NCBI RefSeq assembly: GCF_039545035.1
Contig: NZ_BAABRO010000018.1
Span: 62,001 to 126,000 of the forward strand
From: Novipirellula caenicola
Lineage (GTDB): Bacteria; Planctomycetota; Planctomycetia; Pirellulales; Pirellulaceae
DNA length: 64,000 bases
Direction of reading: 5' to 3'
The notes under the pieces: generated by a model
Database searches by the model: none
What the model was told of the DNA's origin: nothing
Seen by the model: only the letters and a program-made list of their open reading frames with translations
Position numbers and translations under genes: made by a program
Shown: positions 62,315 to 64,000 of the stretch, in pieces
Numbering within the stretch: the first letter of the stretch is position 1
How the letters are laid out: the number at the start of each line of letters is the position of its first letter

Positions 62315-64000
62315 CACCAAACTCGCGATGCGATGGCAGCTTCGCTCTGTGCAACCATAGGTTGGGCAGGAAGATGGGGAGGGGCAGGAAAATTTGAGAC
62401 CGGTATACCTGATAGCCTGCACTGCGGCCATCAGAGTTAAACTCGCCAAGCAGTCCTACCAGTCGCAACGCGACGACAGGCTGTAGCCACGGACGCGAGT
62501 CCGTGGAAACTCGCGCCACCAACGTGCAGAGTCGCAACGCGACGGCAGGTGTCGCTGCCACCAACTCGATGCCACGCGCCAGAGAGACGGCAAAAGGTTA
62601 AAAGATGGTGGGTTAGAAAATGGGAACGACGCGAGCGTTCGAATCGACTCGCGAACCGTCATGGCACTCACATTTTTCTGTCGCACCAATCTTTCTGTCG
62701 ACTCCATACCACGATCGGCGCCGAACGAGGTCTGTAGAACGCCCCGTCGCATCTTGCTCATCCGCAACCTCGGAGACCGGCGTTCGCCAACGTCGGCAAA
62801 TCGCTCATACCGCAAGTGAAGACAGAAAGATTGGTGCGACAGAAAGATTTCGAAGTTGGATGCTGGACATTCTATCCCGAAATCGCACCAAACTCGCAGC
62901 GCGATGGCAGCTTCGCTCTGTGCAACCAGAGGTTGGGCAGGAAGATGGGGAGGGGCAGGAAAATTGCGAGACTCGTAAACTTGATAGCCTGCACTGCGGC
63001 CATCAGAGACAAACTTGCCATGCAGTCCGACCAGTCGCAACGCGACGACAGGCAGTAGCCACGGACGCGAGTCCGTGGACATTCGCGTACCTCGCATTGC
63101 AGAGTCGCAACGCGACGGCAGGTGCTGCCTTCGACACCCCGGCTCCGCCCCGCTGAGAGACTGCAAAAGGTTAAAAGATGGAGAGTTAGAAAATGGGGAC
63201 GACGCGAGCGTTCAAATCGACTCGCGAACCGTCATGGCACTCACATTTTTCTGTCGCACCAATCTTTCTGTCGACTCCATACCACGATCTGCGCCGAACG
63301 AGGTCTGTAGAACGCCCCGTCGCATCTTGCTCATCCGCAACCTCGGAGACGGGCTTTCACCAGCGTGGCAAGTAGCTCATACCGCAGGTGAAGACAGGAA
63401 AATTGGTGCGACAGAAAGATTTCAAGGACGGGGTACCGGACAGCCTATTCCGAAATCGCACCGAACTCGCCGCGTCATGGCGGATTCGCTCCATGCAACC
63501 AGAGGTTGGGCAGAAAGATGGGGAGGGGCAGGAAAATTTGAGACCGGGAAACCTGATAGCCTGCACTGCGGCCATCAGAGTTAACCGCTCCATCCAGTCC
63601 GACCAGTCGCAACGCGACGACAGGCAGTAGCCACGGACGCGAGTCCGTGGACATTAGCGTACCTCGCATTGCAAAGTCGCAACGCGACGGCAGGTGCTGC
63701 CTTCGACACCCCGGTTCCGCCCCGCTGAGAGACTGCAAAAGGTTAAAAGATGGAGAGTTAGAAAATGGGGACGACGCGAGCGTTCAAATCGACTCGCGAA
63801 CCGTCATGGCACTCACATTTTTCTGTCGCACCAATCTTTCTGTCGACTCCATACCACGATCTGCGCCGAACGAGATCTGTAGAACGCCCCGTCGCATCTT
63901 GCTCATCCGCAACCTCGGAGACGGGCTTTCACCAGCGCGGCAAGTAGCTCATACCGCAGGTGAAGACAGGAAAATTGGTGCGACAGAAAGATTTCAAGGA
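62315..64000. repeat. ~572-bp tandem repeat array
   Basis: Nearly three units with 571-573 bp period (for example CACCAAACTCGC-type starts at 62315, 62886 and ~63459; the TTTCTGTCGCACCAATC box at 62675, 63248 and 63820). Each unit has a GTCGC-AAC-GCGAC palindrome twice and the box with a downstream inverted copy (perfect over 25 bp in unit 1, 62675-62699 against 62821-62845). It continues past the window. Short frames repeated in each unit are repeat artefacts. Confidence 0.8.

Noticed and set aside
62600-63947. Repeated ~60-residue frames beginning MGTTRAF
   Set aside because: They recur only because the 572-bp unit is repeated; low complexity and no ribosome-binding site.
62315-64000. Regularly spaced palindromic motif as a CRISPR array
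   Set aside because: The unit is ~572 bp, not ~60 bp, the whole unit is conserved rather than only the short repeat, and no cas genes are present.

Overview
The window is a stretch of bacterial chromosome, most likely from a Rhodopirellula-like planctomycete. This is inferred from a DUF1580 protein, a secreted protein with an SHD1-like domain, small membrane proteins opening with an Asn-Pro-Tyr motif, and dispersed palindromic repeats of a kind I associate with that group. No 16S or other species marker is present, so the genus stays an inference.

Host, left (1-15.2 kb): a YcxB-like membrane protein (cut by the window edge), a secreted PDZ protein overlapping mutY, a zinc-ribbon protein, an NtrC-type response regulator with its histidine kinase, an HtrA/Deg protease, and an RND efflux pump with its adaptor. 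These read as an envelope-stress and efflux neighbourhood. The region ends at an intact tRNA-Cys(GCA).

Prophage (15.2-62.1 kb): the 3' part of the tRNA-Cys gene plus 17 bp (59 bp in all) is repeated exactly at 62059-62117. The 46.85 kb between the repeats is an apparently complete tailed-phage prophage. The integrase lies next to attL. A leftward three-gene operon (16.6-18.5 kb) and a rightward early operon (18.7-24.9 kb) diverge from a control region with repeated boxes. The first gene on each side encodes a member of the same small zinc-binding family, so this looks like a lysogeny switch. The early operon carries a DUF1580 protein, winged-helix proteins, a CsrA homologue, a DUF2303 protein, a tRNA-like sequence with an abnormal anticodon arm, and a small WYL-like protein.

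The centre (24.9-36.05 kb) is cargo: a GTPase/membrane-protein pair, a tandem pair of paralogues, a triplicated two-domain gene family (copy 1 decayed, copy 2 split, copy 3 fused) flanked by inverted short repeats, a group II intron with reverse transcriptase, a DUF4145 protein, a secreted repeat protein and a standalone Clp-N protein.

From 61.74 kb leftward to 36.36 kb runs one long late operon: two lipoproteins (one resembling a cysteine peptidase), small membrane proteins, terminase small and large subunits, portal, a fused prohead protease/major capsid protein, decoration and connector proteins, a tail tube candidate, repeat-rich fibre candidates, a 1053-residue tape-measure protein and tail-tip candidates. 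No sheath was seen, so the morphology is probably siphovirus-like. No classical endolysin was recognised.

Host, right (62.1-64 kb): no convincing gene. It is nearly three tandem copies of a ~572 bp unit containing GTCGC-AAC-GCGAC palindromes. All family assignments rest on reading the translated sequence; no database search was run.
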